A stretch of 64,000 bases of DNA, from positions 3,222,501-3,286,500 of the forward strand of contig NZ_CP135529.1 of NCBI RefSeq assembly GCF_032401055.1, given 5' to 3'. This DNA comes from Tardiphaga sp. 709. Lineage in GTDB: Bacteria; Pseudomonadota; Alphaproteobacteria; Rhizobiales; Xanthobacteraceae. Positions 17,891-27,601 of the stretch are shown here, piece after piece. The first letter of the stretch is position 1. Every line of letters starts with the position of its first letter. The notes beneath the pieces were generated by a model. It saw only the letters and a program-made list of their open reading frames with translations, made no database searches and was not told where the DNA came from. A program made the translations under genes and the position numbers.

Positions 17891-19522
17891 TCACTGGGCC
17901 AACAGTGCCGCTCCGAGAGCCAGTGTGAGTGCGAGCAATGAAATTCCTGCCACATGCCATTGACGAAGCATGCCCTCCGCTTGCTCGACGGTCTTGCCCC
18001 AGGCCGGAGCGATCTTCACGCACCTGTCCAGAACGACGACAATATCCCCCTCTGGAATATGTGGCAGGCGCCGCACCCAGCGCCACAGCACTGCCGCCAA
18101 TATCGCGCCCAGCAAAACTGGAAACAGGGCTTTCCATAGCAATTCGGGCGCCAGAGGATTGGGCAGCATCCCTTCGGGGACCGCGAGGAATAGCGCCCAT
18201 GGTACGATGAGCGACGCTACGGCAGTGGACAGCCATGGCCAGAACAGGCTTGGCGCCGCTGTCGCCTCCTGATCTGTTGACACCGTCGTCACCAGGCCTC
18301 GCACGAACTGCAGCATGAGCAGCGTCGTGCCGACAGCAGACAGCGTTGCAACCGTATTGGCGGCCCCGTCTCCGAGCGGTCCGTCGACCACGATTTTTGC
18401 CAGGGCACCGCCGGTCAGCGGCAGCCCGCCAAGGCCGACTGCGATGATCGCCACTGGAAGAAGCATAGGCCACAGATATCGGCGACCGGTCGCGGCGATC
18501 ACACCGATGGAGAGAAACAGCGCGCCTTTGACCAGAACGTGGTTCGCGGAATAGAAGATCGCCGCCAGTGCAGCGCGGCCATCTCCGGCGATCATGCCCA
18601 TGCCAATGACGGCCACGATGAATCCCATCTGGCTGACGCTGGAATAGGCCAGCACAATCTTGGGCCTGCGTTGCGTCATTCCAATGACCACCCCATAGAG
18701 CGCCGCGAACAAGCCTGCAGCTGCGAGTAACGTCCCTGCATGGGGCAATGCTGTATCGAGGGGGAGAAAGCGGATCATTCCGAGGATGCTTGCCTTGACG
18801 GCTGCGCCGCTCAGTACGGCGGCTGCCGGCGTCGGCGCTGCCGCATAGGCCCGTGGCATCCAGACGTGAAACGGAACAAGGCCTGCCTTCATGCCAAAAC
18901 CTGCGATCAACAGGCCGACGATCAGGTCGCGGTGCGGCGATGTCGGTAGTGCGGCAGCGGCATCACCGATTAACAGCCCATCGCCGGGAATATCCATCGC
19001 GAGCAGCACGAAGGCGATGAGCAACAATGTCTCCGCCAGCAATCCAAGGCCGATATAGAGCGCGCCGGCCCGCCACGCATCGGCCGTTTCGTGCTGGATG
19101 ATGAGGCCGCAGGCGCCGAGCGTCAGCATCGCCAGAAACAAATAGAAGCTCACCATATCGGCAGCGAGAAAGACGCCGATGCAACCCGTCAGTGCGGTGA
19201 GCCAGCACACGGCGAACCGCCCGCGGTTCGGCCTGCCCTGCAGATACGGTGACGCATAGGCGCCCGCCGTGATCCACAGCAGCGCAGCAACGCCGAGCAG
19301 CAGCGCCCCGGGGAGATCAAGAGCGAAAGTCAAATGCAGACGGGCCGGGCCGACGACCAGCGGAGAATCGTCGGAGACAAAAAGAACGGCCGCAAATGCA
19401 GGGATCGGAGCAAACGCCAGATACGCAGGCATTCGCAGCAATGCCCTTGGCCAAAGGCATGCCAGCAGCATCCCCAGCGGAAAGAGCAAGGCGCCAGCCA
19501 GCAAGGGATAAGCCTCCATCAT
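17891..19522 (-). CDS. Proton-conducting antiporter subunit (MrpD/ND5-like), last gene of the Mrp-type operon
   Basis: 543 residues with about 14 hydrophobic segments. The central proton-translocating domain of the NuoL/M/N-MrpA/D family is clear: KAGLVPFHVWMPRAYAAAPTP and LAYSSVSQMGFIV. It is a second MrpD-like chain and probably takes the place of the large N-terminal part of MrpA, which is missing as a separate gene. The start is ATG 19522 in an ATGA overlap with the mrpD stop. The frame extends to 19843, but the extra part is a shadow of mrpD. Confidence 0.85.
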   Translation of the reverse strand: MMEAYPLLAGALLFPLGMLLACLWPRALLRMPAYLAFAPIPAFAAVLFVSDDSPLVVGPARLHLTFALDLPGALLLGVAALLWITAGAYASPYLQGRPNRGRFAVCWLTALTGCIGVFLAADMVSFYLFLAMLTLGACGLIIQHETADAWRAGALYIGLGLLAETLLLIAFVLLAMDIPGDGLLIGDAAAALPTSPHRDLIVGLLIAGFGMKAGLVPFHVWMPRAYAAAPTPAAAVLSGAAVKASILGMIRFLPLDTALPHAGTLLAAAGLFAALYGVVIGMTQRRPKIVLAYSSVSQMGFIVAVIGMGMIAGDGRAALAAIFYSANHVLVKGALFLSIGVIAATGRRYLWPMLLPVAIIAVGLGGLPLTGGALAKIVVDGPLGDGAANTVATLSAVGTTLLMLQFVRGLVTTVSTDQEATAAPSLFWPWLSTAVASLIVPWALFLAVPEGMLPNPLAPELLWKALFPVLLGAILAAVLWRWVRRLPHIPEGDIVVVLDRCVKIAPAWGKTVEQAEGMLRQWHVAGISLLALTLALGAALLAQ

Positions 19523-21048
19523 CGCAGCTGAACCATCGGTGCCTCCGGACGACCAACTTGCAAAACATCGATCGGACCGAGCGCCACGAGCCCGAGCATT
19601 ACCGAGAGAAGCGCCAGCCCCAGCGCCGCCACTTCCTGATACTTCGGCACCGCGGCATGCAGCGTCAGCGGCGCGCTCGGTGGGCCCATCGCCCGCGACA
19701 GCACGATGAAGATATATGCGCTCGTGAGCAGCCCTCCTGCGGTGATCACGATTGCCCACCACCACTGCCCCGTTGCGATTGTCGCCTCCAGCAACAGCCA
19801 CTTTGCCAGAAAGCCACCCGTCGGCGGCAACCCGATCAGGCATAGGCCACCGAGACCGAAGGCGAACATCGTCATGGGAAGCGCACGCGCGATCCCGCCA
19901 AGCTCCGAGATCTGGTCATGTCCAAGCGCGGCGTAGACAAGTCCGGCAGCCATGAACATGGCGGCTTTTGCGGTGGCGTGCGAGATGGCTTGGAGCATGC
20001 CTCCCGTCAGGGCATCGCCATACTGGAGGTGCAACGGGTCGGCACTGAAAGCGAGCGGAAACATCAGAAACAAATAGCCAATCTGCGCGACCGTCGAATA
20101 GGCGATCAGCAGCTTAAGCCGCTTCTGTCGGAGCGCGACGATGTTGCCGCAGATAATCGCCGACGCCCCCAGCACCCCAATGAGTTGACTGGCGGCCACA
20201 CTCAAGAGTCCCGGCATGACGTCGAACCAGAGCCGCACAATCAGAAAGAATGATCCCTTCACCACGACTGCTGACAGAACCGCGCTGGCAGCCGCCGGTG
20301 CGCCGGCATGCGCCGGGGGAAGCCAGAGGTGCAGTGGGAAGAGCGCGGTTTTGGCGAACAGCCCGACCGTCATCAACGTCGCGGCAGCGAGCGTCGCTGG
20401 CTCAAGATGCACGCGTTGCGACATCAGGACGATGTCGAGGGTCCCATAGCTGCCATACAGCAACGCCGTTCCGATCAGATAGAGGATCGAGCCCAGCAGC
20501 GCAAAGAGCAAATACCGCAACGCGGCCTGCAAGGTCTCCGCGCGACCATCGAGACAGACCAGCGGCACCGCAGCGAAGGTCAGCAGCTCAAGCGCAACAT
20601 AGAGTGTGAACAGATCGCCACCGATAAAGATCATGTTCATCGCGCCCGAGATCGCCATGAGCATGACCCAGAACACCAACGGTGCTCGGGTTTCAATTGA
20701 CGCTGCGCGACTGCCGAAATTCGCATGCGCGAACACGCCGATGAGGCAGATCACGATGGCCATTGCCACCATCATCGCGACTGAAAGTCCGTCGGCGCGC
20801 AGCGTGATGCCGAGCGGGGGCTGCCAACCACCCACAGTGTAAATCAGCGGCTCTCCGCCTTGCCATACTTTCAGGAAGACGATGCATGCCACGCCAAGGC
20901 CTGCGGGCAACAGAACTCCGGCAATTCTTTCGGCGCACCGTCCGCCAAGGACAAACGACAGCAGGATCCCGACAACCGGCAATACGATAGCCAGAACGAG
21001 AAGCGCGCCGTCGGCAGTTGTCGCGTCGGGCACAGTTGTCGCCGGCAT
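19519..21048 (-). CDS. mrpD: Mrp-type cation/proton antiporter subunit D
   Basis: 509 residues with about 14 membrane helices and the family core KTALFPLHLWLPPAHAGAPAA, containing the lysine of the proton path. LIAYSTVAQIGYLFL follows. It is one of the two proton-channel subunits expected in an Mrp complex and resembles NADH dehydrogenase subunit NuoN/M. Its ATG overlaps the mrpC stop by one base (TGATG), and its stop overlaps the next ATG, so translation is coupled throughout. Confidence 0.88.
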   Translation of the reverse strand: MPATTVPDATTADGALLVLAIVLPVVGILLSFVLGGRCAERIAGVLLPAGLGVACIVFLKVWQGGEPLIYTVGGWQPPLGITLRADGLSVAMMVAMAIVICLIGVFAHANFGSRAASIETRAPLVFWVMLMAISGAMNMIFIGGDLFTLYVALELLTFAAVPLVCLDGRAETLQAALRYLLFALLGSILYLIGTALLYGSYGTLDIVLMSQRVHLEPATLAAATLMTVGLFAKTALFPLHLWLPPAHAGAPAAASAVLSAVVVKGSFFLIVRLWFDVMPGLLSVAASQLIGVLGASAIICGNIVALRQKRLKLLIAYSTVAQIGYLFLMFPLAFSADPLHLQYGDALTGGMLQAISHATAKAAMFMAAGLVYAALGHDQISELGGIARALPMTMFAFGLGGLCLIGLPPTGGFLAKWLLLEATIATGQWWWAIVITAGGLLTSAYIFIVLSRAMGPPSAPLTLHAAVPKYQEVAALGLALLSVMLGLVALGPIDVLQVGRPEAPMVQLR

Positions 21049-21386
21049 CAGGATTTGCCCTCGCCATTTACGGCGCCAGAGCTGTCGGAACTGATCGAGG
21101 CCTGGCCAGTCTCATCCGCAAGACGCTGCACCAGCGCGACGGCCATGGCCGTCGCGGCGAAGGCGACGACAATTGCGGTGATCACCATCGCCTGGGGGAC
21201 CGGGTCACCGCCGAGCCCAGCCGCTGCCGCCCGCCTGGCGATCATACCGAACAGGAGAAACACACCACTCCCGAGCAAATTGAATGCAAGGATCTTGCGT
21301 AGCGGTTCGGGATTCGTGATGAGCCCGTACAGTCCGATGCCCACCAGCGCAGCGCCACACAAGCCGAACAGCGTTGCCGCGTTCAT
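21048..21386 (-). CDS. mrpC: Mrp-type antiporter subunit C (NuoK-like)
   Basis: 112 residues with three membrane helices and the NuoK/MrpC pattern: GIGLYGLITNPEPLRKILAF, then LLGSGVFLLFG, then DPVPQAMVITAIVVAFAATA. It packs next to MrpD in the membrane arm. The start is ATG 21386 in an ATGA overlap with the mrpB stop. The frame opens as far as 22352, but everything before 21386 is a shadow of mrpB. Confidence 0.88.
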   Translation of the reverse strand: MNAATLFGLCGAALVGIGLYGLITNPEPLRKILAFNLLGSGVFLLFGMIARRAAAAGLGGDPVPQAMVITAIVVAFAATAMAVALVQRLADETGQASISSDSSGAVNGEGKS

Positions 21387-22324
21387 TGCTGTTGCGCCCG
21401 TTCCGGCGGTCCTGCGGCCAGCATGCCAAGTGCGACAGCGATCGACAGCGTGAGAGCGCCTTCCACAGCGACAATCAACGGTTTGGCATAGCCTGCCGGG
21501 TAAGCCAGAAAAGCGTCGGCAAATACCCATCCAGCGAGGCCAATAACAAGGAACAGCACCGGTCCGGTAACGAGCAAAACACGCAGCCAGAGCCGACTGA
21601 TCGCAGGGGCTTTTTGCAATCCCGCGACAATGACAAGGAGCCACATCGCAGCCAGCACCGTGCCGCCCTGAAAGGCGCCGCCAGGATCCTTTGCGCCGAC
21701 CCAGCACATATAGATTCCGAACACGATTCCCACCGGCGGCAGAAGCTGAGCCAGAAAGATCAGCGTGGGATCGGGTTTTGCATAAACCTGCAGACCCGGC
21801 GTTCCGCCCCAGGCGCGATCCGGCGCCAGCGACCAAACTCCAAGCAAGGCAAGCAGCACGACCACCTTTTCGAGCAGCGTGTCGAGCGCGCGGAACACAA
21901 ACAACACGCCAGCGACAGGGTTGCCGAGACCACTCGGCGGCAGGTTTTCCATCACCGTCGGTGCGAGCGTGGGGACGGCCGCCGGTGGATGGAACACGGC
22001 GATGGCAAGACCCGCCACGACCAGCGCGCACAATGCACCTGCAGCAAGGCGAACCGGATAGCCGACCCTCACACGATCGACATCGTCGGAGCGGGAACGC
22101 GCAGCGGCGCCGAGCAGCAGCAGGCCGGTCATTCCGCCGCCGATCGCCGCCTCTGTCAGCGCCACATCGACGGCGTGGAGCCGAACCCATGCAATGGACA
22201 GGAGCAGCCCATAGACGGCGAACATGACGACTGCCGCGAACGCCGTGCGCACAAGGATCGTCGAAGCACCGATCGCGAGGATCAACGAGACGAGAGCAAT
22301 ATCGAAGACGGAAGCGATGCTCAT
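21383..22324 (-). CDS. mrpB: Fused MbhD-MbhE-MrpB antiporter subunit
   Basis: 313 residues in three parts. Residues 1-80 are an MbhD/DUF4040-like segment (DVALTEAAIGGGMTG) that normally forms the C-terminus of MrpA. Next is an MbhE-like segment (FVFRALDTLLEKVVVLLALLGV). The last 150 residues are the MrpB domain (LLPPVGIVFGIYMCWVGAKD, PGGAFQGG). The chain therefore carries the MrpA C-terminal modules on MrpB. The start overlaps the mrpG stop (TCAT on the plus strand). Confidence 0.85.
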   Translation of the reverse strand: MSIASVFDIALVSLILAIGASTILVRTAFAAVVMFAVYGLLLSIAWVRLHAVDVALTEAAIGGGMTGLLLLGAAARSRSDDVDRVRVGYPVRLAAGALCALVVAGLAIAVFHPPAAVPTLAPTVMENLPPSGLGNPVAGVLFVFRALDTLLEKVVVLLALLGVWSLAPDRAWGGTPGLQVYAKPDPTLIFLAQLLPPVGIVFGIYMCWVGAKDPGGAFQGGTVLAAMWLLVIVAGLQKAPAISRLWLRVLLVTGPVLFLVIGLAGWVFADAFLAYPAGYAKPLIVAVEGALTLSIAVALGMLAAGPPERAQQQ

Positions 22325-22614
22325 CCGTCTGCTCCGTGCTGGCGTACCGCATTGGCGATCAGCTGGGTGACGACAGCCCCGGACAGCTGGACGAGCAGCC
22401 AGGCAGTCACCAATTTGACCGCGAGCAACAGGCTACCCGTCTGCGGCAGCAAGCCCAGAACGATCAAGCCAAGACCAAGATTGTCAACCTTGGTCAGCGC
22501 GTGCAGACGCGTCAGCGTATCCGGGAAACGCAACAGACCCACCGTGCCCGCAAGGAAGAACAGCGCTCCGGCGGAGACCGCACAAATGGTCAGGATATCC
22601 ATGACGAGGCTCAT
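22321..22614 (-). CDS. mrpG: Mrp-type antiporter subunit G
   Basis: 97 residues with three hydrophobic segments and the family motif GLLRFPDTLTRLHALTKVDNLG after the first helix. It is a small membrane subunit of the Mrp complex, homologous to MbhC. GAGGGG stands just before ATG 22614, which lies seven bases after the mrpF stop; the longer frame to 22683 overlaps mrpF. Confidence 0.87.
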   Translation of the reverse strand: MSLVMDILTICAVSAGALFFLAGTVGLLRFPDTLTRLHALTKVDNLGLGLIVLGLLPQTGSLLLAVKLVTAWLLVQLSGAVVTQLIANAVRQHGADG

Positions 22615-22621
22615 GCGCCCC

Positions 22622-22897
22622 TCACTCCCCTCTGGCTTCACTTGACGCACCGGACGCGCTTCTGACGAATGCGACTGCCGCAAATGCTGCGAATAGCGCG
22701 AGCATCACGGCAACATCCACGATGGGCAGTGTCTCGCTTGCGACCGCGAGCAAAAGAAGGATGGCGACTCCTCCCGTGCCAAGCAGTTGGACGGCCATCA
22801 GGCGGTCCACATCGGCCGGTCGTCGAAGAATGGCGAACAGGCCCAATGCCACCGTCAGCAGTACAAAGACCGAGGCGCCCAACAGCAGGCTAGGCAT
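22622..22897 (-). CDS. mrpF: Mrp-type antiporter subunit F
   Basis: 91 residues with three membrane helices. The pattern LRRPADVDRLMAVQLLGTGG and PIVDVAVMLALFAAFAAVAF is typical of MrpF/PhaF/MbhB. The start overlaps the mrpE stop by eight bases. Confidence 0.87.
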   Translation of the reverse strand: MPSLLLGASVFVLLTVALGLFAILRRPADVDRLMAVQLLGTGGVAILLLLAVASETLPIVDVAVMLALFAAFAAVAFVRSASGASSEARGE

Positions 22898-23420
22898 CGG
22901 ATCTTGCGCTTCCCAGCGCCCCCATGCACAGGGTTTCCTCCATCGACAATTGTTCGACGACGGGCTGTGTCACATCAAGACAATGAATGGCCAGACTGCC
23001 GTCAGTCGACGTTCCGCACGGGAGCGTACCCGGCATCAGGCTCATGATCGCGCAAAACGTATTCCGCTTCCTGCCCGGCGGCAGCTGCGCCTGATAGGCG
23101 ACGAAGCCCGGCTGCAACGGCAGCCGCGGGTGAAGCGCCCGCAGCGCAACGTCCACACCTGCAACAATGGACTGATGGAGGAAGTGCCGGACGAATCCGG
23201 CAAATTTGATCGGGCGAAAGCCCCACTGTTCGACAGGCAGCAGCTTGAGGCTTGCCCAGGTCGCTGCGGCGGCTGCAATCAGACCGGGCCCCAGATCAGC
23301 GGGATCACCGCGCGTCAGCACCAGCCAGAAGCAAAAGAAACCGATAGCGCGGATCACGGCACTGCCCATGACATTCGACCACCTCGCCTCGCCCTTATTG
23401 CCGGCCCCGATCAAGTTCAT
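22890..23420 (-). CDS. mrpE: Mrp-type antiporter subunit E
   Basis: About 176 residues. Two N-terminal hydrophobic segments are followed by the MrpE/MbhA cytoplasmic part: KFAGFVRHFLHQSIVAGVDV, then IMSLMPGTLPCG near residue 135 and ALAIHCLD-like text after it. It is first of the Mrp genes. Start ATG 23420 has AGGGTGG upstream; ATG 23369 is the alternative. The small secreted protein gene ends about 10 bp before it, so the operon probably begins with the outer-membrane protein gene. Confidence 0.83.
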   Translation of the reverse strand: MNLIGAGNKGEARWSNVMGSAVIRAIGFFCFWLVLTRGDPADLGPGLIAAAAATWASLKLLPVEQWGFRPIKFAGFVRHFLHQSIVAGVDVALRALHPRLPLQPGFVAYQAQLPPGRKRNTFCAIMSLMPGTLPCGTSTDGSLAIHCLDVTQPVVEQLSMEETLCMGALGSARSDA

Positions 23421-23430
23421 GGAAGCCACC

Positions 23431-23682
23431 CTAGCGACTGCTGTCTGTGCTCCGCTTCGATTTCTGCTTGGTCTTCGTATTGTAAACGGGCTGCTGGGGC
23501 TCCTCGACGACGATCGGGTGCTGCGGAACCTTCAGACGATCGACGCGCACGTCATCCCGTAAGGCATCCCGGTCCATCCGATCGCCACGCTCAACGGAAT
23601 CGCGTGGCTCCGCACCAGCGGCGAGTGCTGTGCAGATAAGAAGAATTGCTAAGCCTGTCGTCGCAATCAACTGCCGCATCAT
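23431..23682 (-). CDS. Small secreted protein, EPRDSVERG family, copy A
   Basis: 83 residues. A signal peptide (MRQLIATTGLAILLICTALAAGA) is followed by EPRDSVERGDRMDRDALRDD, then VRVDRLKVP, and a basic, glutamine-rich tail. I do not recognise a named family. The gene at 39151 encodes the same arrangement: signal peptide, EPRDSVERG-x-R-x-D-x2-A-x-RDDVR, then RLK-x-P. GAGAGG precedes the ATG pair at 23682/23679. It sits between the outer-membrane protein gene and mrpE with very short gaps, so it is probably co-transcribed with the antiporter. Envelope role inferred. Confidence 0.72.
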   Translation of the reverse strand: MMRQLIATTGLAILLICTALAAGAEPRDSVERGDRMDRDALRDDVRVDRLKVPQHPIVVEEPQQPVYNTKTKQKSKRSTDSSR

Positions 23683-23702
23683 CGCCTCTCGTATCCTGAT
23701 CT

Positions 23703-24515
23703 CTAGAACGCGAAGTCGAGCCGTGGGCCGATCATCCAATCTCTATAATGACGCAGCGCCACATTTGAATTTCGCGCTTCATAGATCACGTTCGTGGTGA
23801 GCGATACGTTGCTGGCGATATTGTATTTCAGGCCGAGAGAGGCCGAATAGATCTGATCCTCCCGGTCGCGGTTCAAGCCATCGGTGAACCAGAATGCCTC
23901 GATGAATGGCGTGCTGACGATGGACCATTTGGAGTTCAGCTCGACCTCGATGCCGACCAGCGCATCGAAACGCCAGCGCCTGGCCTCGGCGAGATCAGAG
24001 AACCGATAAGTGAGCTGGAGGAGCGGCGAGAGCGTGACATTGTCGAAGGTGAAATCGCGTGCGATGGCACCCGTCACGTCGTGAGAGGTGAAGGCGAGAT
24101 CGCGAAACACGCCGTCGTAGTCATATCTGTTTTCGTAGGTTGCGCTTATTCTCCAGCCATACAGATTCTTCGTCAGCCGCGCCCCCAGGCGCGCAATGGC
24201 GGCATTGCCGTCGTGCTCTCTGGAGAATGCTTCGAACTGCGCACGTGCAAAAATGCGGTAGGACAGGTCCGGCGCAAGCTCGCCGTCCAGCCGCAAGCTC
24301 ACATCAGGCTCATAGTAAAAATCCCCACGCCGGTCATCGCGCGAAAACAGAGCATTGGCCGTGTAGGTGGGCGACAGGGATCCAACAACGCTCCATGTCG
24401 GGCTCATCGACGTGTATTCGACCTTTCTGAGCTCGGTCAGATCTATGTCGGCAGCTATTGCCCCGCTGGCATAAAGGAAGCTTGTTGCTGCCAGGACAAT
24501 TCTGGATCCACGCAT
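23703..24515 (-). CDS. Outer-membrane beta-barrel protein
   Basis: 270 residues. A signal peptide (MRGSRIVLAATSFLYASGAIA) is followed by alternating-residue strands such as YRIFARAQFEAF and RISATYENRYDYDG. The last residue is phenylalanine (LDFAF), the usual C-terminal signature for outer-membrane insertion. The number of strands looks like 10-12. It resembles uncharacterised OmpL-type or DUF2860/MtrB-like barrels, but I cannot name it. GGGGAG before ATG 24515 sets the start. It heads the gene string leading into the small secreted protein and the Mrp genes. Confidence 0.75.
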   Translation of the reverse strand: MRGSRIVLAATSFLYASGAIAADIDLTELRKVEYTSMSPTWSVVGSLSPTYTANALFSRDDRRGDFYYEPDVSLRLDGELAPDLSYRIFARAQFEAFSREHDGNAAIARLGARLTKNLYGWRISATYENRYDYDGVFRDLAFTSHDVTGAIARDFTFDNVTLSPLLQLTYRFSDLAEARRWRFDALVGIEVELNSKWSIVSTPFIEAFWFTDGLNRDREDQIYSASLGLKYNIASNVSLTTNVIYEARNSNVALRHYRDWMIGPRLDFAF

Positions 24516-24617
24516 TGCACACTCCCCAGACAATTACTCTCCGTCGGTCGGTGGTTCTGGCTTCGATGATAACAGTCCCACGATCTCGCTCCCCCGAGCG
24601 GAGAATGGCCGATTACG

Positions 24618-25871
24618 TCAGTAATCTACGGCATCGCGGATGATCGGACAGGTCATACAGTGACCGCCGCCACGGCCGCGACCGAGTTCGGCGCCGACAA
24701 TCGTGATCACCTCGATGCCTTCCTTGCGCAGCAGCGTGTTGGTGTAAGTGTTGCGATCGTAAGCATAGACGACACCTGGCGATGCGCAAACGAGATTGGC
24801 ACCGCTGTCCCATTGGGTTCGTTCCCGCTGGTAGTCACTGCCACCCGCTTCGACCACACGCAGCTTCTTGAGGCCCAGTGCTTCCTCGACAACGCCGACG
24901 AATGACTTCTTCTCCGCATGCAACTCGACACCGCTCGGATGGTCGCTCGGACGATAGGAATAGGTACGTGTCTGGTTCATGAAGTCCGGCGCGAGCAGCA
25001 CGCAGTCGCGGTCGGCGAATGTGAAAACAGTATCGAGATGCATGGCCGCGCGGATCTTCGGCATTGCCGCAACGATCACGCGCTCCGCAGCCTTCTTTTT
25101 AAACAAAGTCGCTGCAAGCTGGCTGATCGCCTGACGGGAGGTGCGCTCGCTCATGCCGATCAGCACCACCCCCTTGCCGATGGGCATCACATCGCCCCCC
25201 TCCAGCGTAGCCAGTCCATGGTCCTCTGTAGGGTCGCCCCACCAGACATTGACGTTGCCGGCAAAATCGGGATGAAACTTGTAGATCGCGGTGGTGAGGA
25301 TCGTTTCCTCATGTCGCGCGGGCCAGTACAGCGCGTTGAGAGTGACACCGCCATAAATCCAGCAGGTCGTGTCGCGCGTATAGAGCGTGTTCGGCAGGGG
25401 CGGCAGAAGGTATTCAGTCGCCCCCGCGGCCTCCTTCACCATCCTGAGTGCAGCGCCACCATGGGCTTCGGGAAAGTCATGAGTCGACAGGCCACCGATC
25501 AGCGTTTCCGCGAGTTTTCGATTGTCCAGCCCGGACAGGTAGCTTTTGAGCTCATCGATGAAGCCAAGGCCGACCTGGTTCGGCACCACCTGATTATCGA
25601 GGATCCAGGCCTTGCCCTCCGGGACTGCCAGCGTCTCGGCGAGCAGGTTATGCATCTCAACGACATCGACCCCGCGGTCCCGCATCTTGGTGACGAAATC
25701 GAAGTGGTCGCGCTTCGCATTATCGACCCAGAGCACATCGTCAAACAGCAACTGGTCGCAATTGGACGGGGTCAAGCGTGTATGGGCAAGGCCCGGAGCA
25801 CAGACCAGGACCTTCCGCAGCTGGCCAACTTCGGAGTGCACACCAAACGGGACTTTTTTTGCACTGGCCAT
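24618..25871 (-). CDS. arcA: Arginine deiminase
   Basis: 417 residues, the normal length for ArcA. It converts arginine to citrulline and ammonia in the cytoplasm. The nucleophile cysteine is about residue 405 in [10 protein letters not shown]; the N-terminal [18 protein letters not shown] and the [14 protein letters not shown] stretch are also typical, and EGGDV with HLDTVF supply substrate-binding residues. GGGAG precedes the ATG pair at 25874/25871. An ArcD-like exchanger gene lies just upstream. No ornithine carbamoyltransferase or carbamate kinase gene is present here, so energy-yielding fermentation cannot be completed from this locus; ammonia release or acid defence is more likely. Confidence 0.93.
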   Translation of the reverse strand: MASAKKVPFGVHSEVGQLRKVLVCAPGLAHTRLTPSNCDQLLFDDVLWVDNAKRDHFDFVTKMRDRGVDVVEMHNLLAETLAVPEGKAWILDNQVVPNQVGLGFIDELKSYLSGLDNRKLAETLIGGLSTHDFPEAHGGAALRMVKEAAGATEYLLPPLPNTLYTRDTTCWIYGGVTLNALYWPARHEETILTTAIYKFHPDFAGNVNVWWGDPTEDHGLATLEGGDVMPIGKGVVLIGMSERTSRQAISQLAATLFKKKAAERVIVAAMPKIRAAMHLDTVFTFADRDCVLLAPDFMNQTRTYSYRPSDHPSGVELHAEKKSFVGVVEEALGLKKLRVVEAGGSDYQRERTQWDSGANLVCASPGVVYAYDRNTYTNTLLRKEGIEVITIVGAELGRGRGGGHCMTCPIIRDAVDY

Positions 25872-25891
25872 CATGAACTCCCATCGATTTC

Positions 25892-27322
25892 CTAGATGCT
25901 GATATAGCCGGTGGCGAGGCCGTGGATGCCGACTACGCATCCGACGACAGCGATGCCGAACAGGACCCATTCTGCCGGAGTGAAGAGCTGCTTGTTGAGC
26001 TCCCTCCGTGTGATGAAATACAGGATTGTGCCGGGTGCGTAGATGATGAAGCCAAGCAGCAGAAATTTCATACCGCCAGCGAACAGCAGGAAGATCGTGT
26101 AGGCTGTCGCCAGAACAGCGATGATCGTGTCCTTGCGAAGATCGCTCGGATCGGTCTCGTAAGTCTCCTTGCGGTAGACCAGCATCAGCGCGAAAGCTGC
26201 CGAAAGAAAATAGGGAATCAGCGACAGGTGGCTGCACAGCGACAGAGCGAAGGTGAAGGCATCGTCGGAAAACAACGTCGCGATGAGCACAGCCTGAACA
26301 AGTAGCGTGCTCATCAGGAGCGCCATTGATGGGACCTGGTTTGCGTTTTCGCGCGCCAGGAATGCCGGCATGTCTTGCCGCTTCGCCGCAACCGACAGCA
26401 CTTCGGCAGCCATCAGGGTCCAGGCAAGATAGGCCCCGAGCACCGAGATAATCACACCGATGCCGATGAAGATGGCACCCCAATGACCAACGGCGGCTTC
26501 GAGCACGCCGCCAACCGAGGGCTGGCGCAATTGCGCCAGTTCTTCGCGGGCGAGGATGCCATATGCAAGAATGGAGACGGACGCGAACAAGGCCAGCACG
26601 GCCAGAAATCCCGTCACGGTCGCAATACCAACGTCCTCGCGCCGCTGCGCGAACCGCGAATAGTTGCTGGCGCCTTCGATGCCGAGAAACACGAAGACCG
26701 TGACCAGCATCGTCGCCTTGATCTGCGCGAAGAGATTTCCGTAGTCCCCGCTTGCGCCGCCCCAGAGGTTGCCGACGAACACATCGGGCTTGAGGAAGAA
26801 GATCGCCAGGACCACGAACAGCAGCAGCGGAATGAGTTTGGCGATCGTCACGATCTTGTTGATCGCAGCCGCCTCCTTGACGCCGCGCAGCACAAGGAAA
26901 TGAAACGCCCAGACACCGACCGACGATAGTGCGATGGCAGTGACCGTATTGCCCTGACCGAGCGCGGGGAACAACGCGCCGAGCGTCGACTTGATCAGAA
27001 TCCAATAGGATACGTTGCCGACGCAGGCACTGGCCCAGTAGCCAAAGGCGGAGAAGAAGCCGACATAGGGCCCGAACCCCTCCCGCGCATAGGCGTAAAC
27101 GCCCGCATCGAGATCCGGCTTGCGGTTGGCCAGCGTCTGAAACACAAATCCCAGCATCAGCATGCCGGCACCGGCGACGGCCCACGCGATCAGCGCTCCA
27201 TAGATGCCGGTGGCCTGAGCAAAGTTACGCGGTATCGAAAACACGCCGGCGCCGACCATCCCGCCGACCACCATGGCCGTGAGCGTCCAAAGCGGCAATT
27301 TCTGGTCGCCTGCATTGCTCAT
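25892..27322 (-). CDS. ArcD-like basic amino acid/polyamine antiporter (APC family)
   Basis: 476 residues with about 12 membrane helices. The first helix carries the APC motif [15 protein letters not shown], and [14 protein letters not shown] and [16 protein letters not shown] match ArcD/LysP-type arginine:ornithine exchangers. It is followed 20 bp later by arginine deiminase, so arginine uptake coupled to export of ornithine or citrulline is the natural role. ATG 27322 is chosen (GGGAG ten bases upstream). Two tandem copies of the shared near-palindrome lie 280-320 bp upstream. A second ArcD-like gene is at 35864. Confidence 0.88.
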   Translation of the reverse strand: MSNAGDQKLPLWTLTAMVVGGMVGAGVFSIPRNFAQATGIYGALIAWAVAGAGMLMLGFVFQTLANRKPDLDAGVYAYAREGFGPYVGFFSAFGYWASACVGNVSYWILIKSTLGALFPALGQGNTVTAIALSSVGVWAFHFLVLRGVKEAAAINKIVTIAKLIPLLLFVVLAIFFLKPDVFVGNLWGGASGDYGNLFAQIKATMLVTVFVFLGIEGASNYSRFAQRREDVGIATVTGFLAVLALFASVSILAYGILAREELAQLRQPSVGGVLEAAVGHWGAIFIGIGVIISVLGAYLAWTLMAAEVLSVAAKRQDMPAFLARENANQVPSMALLMSTLLVQAVLIATLFSDDAFTFALSLCSHLSLIPYFLSAAFALMLVYRKETYETDPSDLRKDTIIAVLATAYTIFLLFAGGMKFLLLGFIIYAPGTILYFITRRELNKQLFTPAEWVLFGIAVVGCVVGIHGLATGYISI

Positions 27323-27601
27323 GGCCAAAGCACTCCCATGTGCAGATGCGGTCGGCCCGGAGCAAATGGGACATGCAGGCGACCACCTGCGACCGGGGCC
27401 CGCAAGACGCGGCGACGGGATTGAGGAATGATTGACCGCAAAGGACGTGCGCATCGATTGTATTGCGCAGCCTCATACGGCGGGCGCAACGCCGGTGCGC
27501 GCAAGGCGCGGGCAGATGCAAATAACATCAGGTCTTGCACCATGCGCCCCCTTCCAACATCAACTGCTGGAAAGAAGAGCACATTCGGGATGCACCACGA
27601 T

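Noticed and set aside
21048-22352. 434-codon frame that would extend mrpC upstream
   Set aside because: The region before 21386 overlaps mrpB in another frame and has no membrane pattern; the ATGA overlap marks the real start.
24618-27185. Very long minus-strand frame of 855 codons
   Set aside because: Only the part from 25871 down is arginine deiminase; the upstream part is an out-of-frame shadow of the ArcD-like gene, with low-complexity Arg/Cys-rich text.
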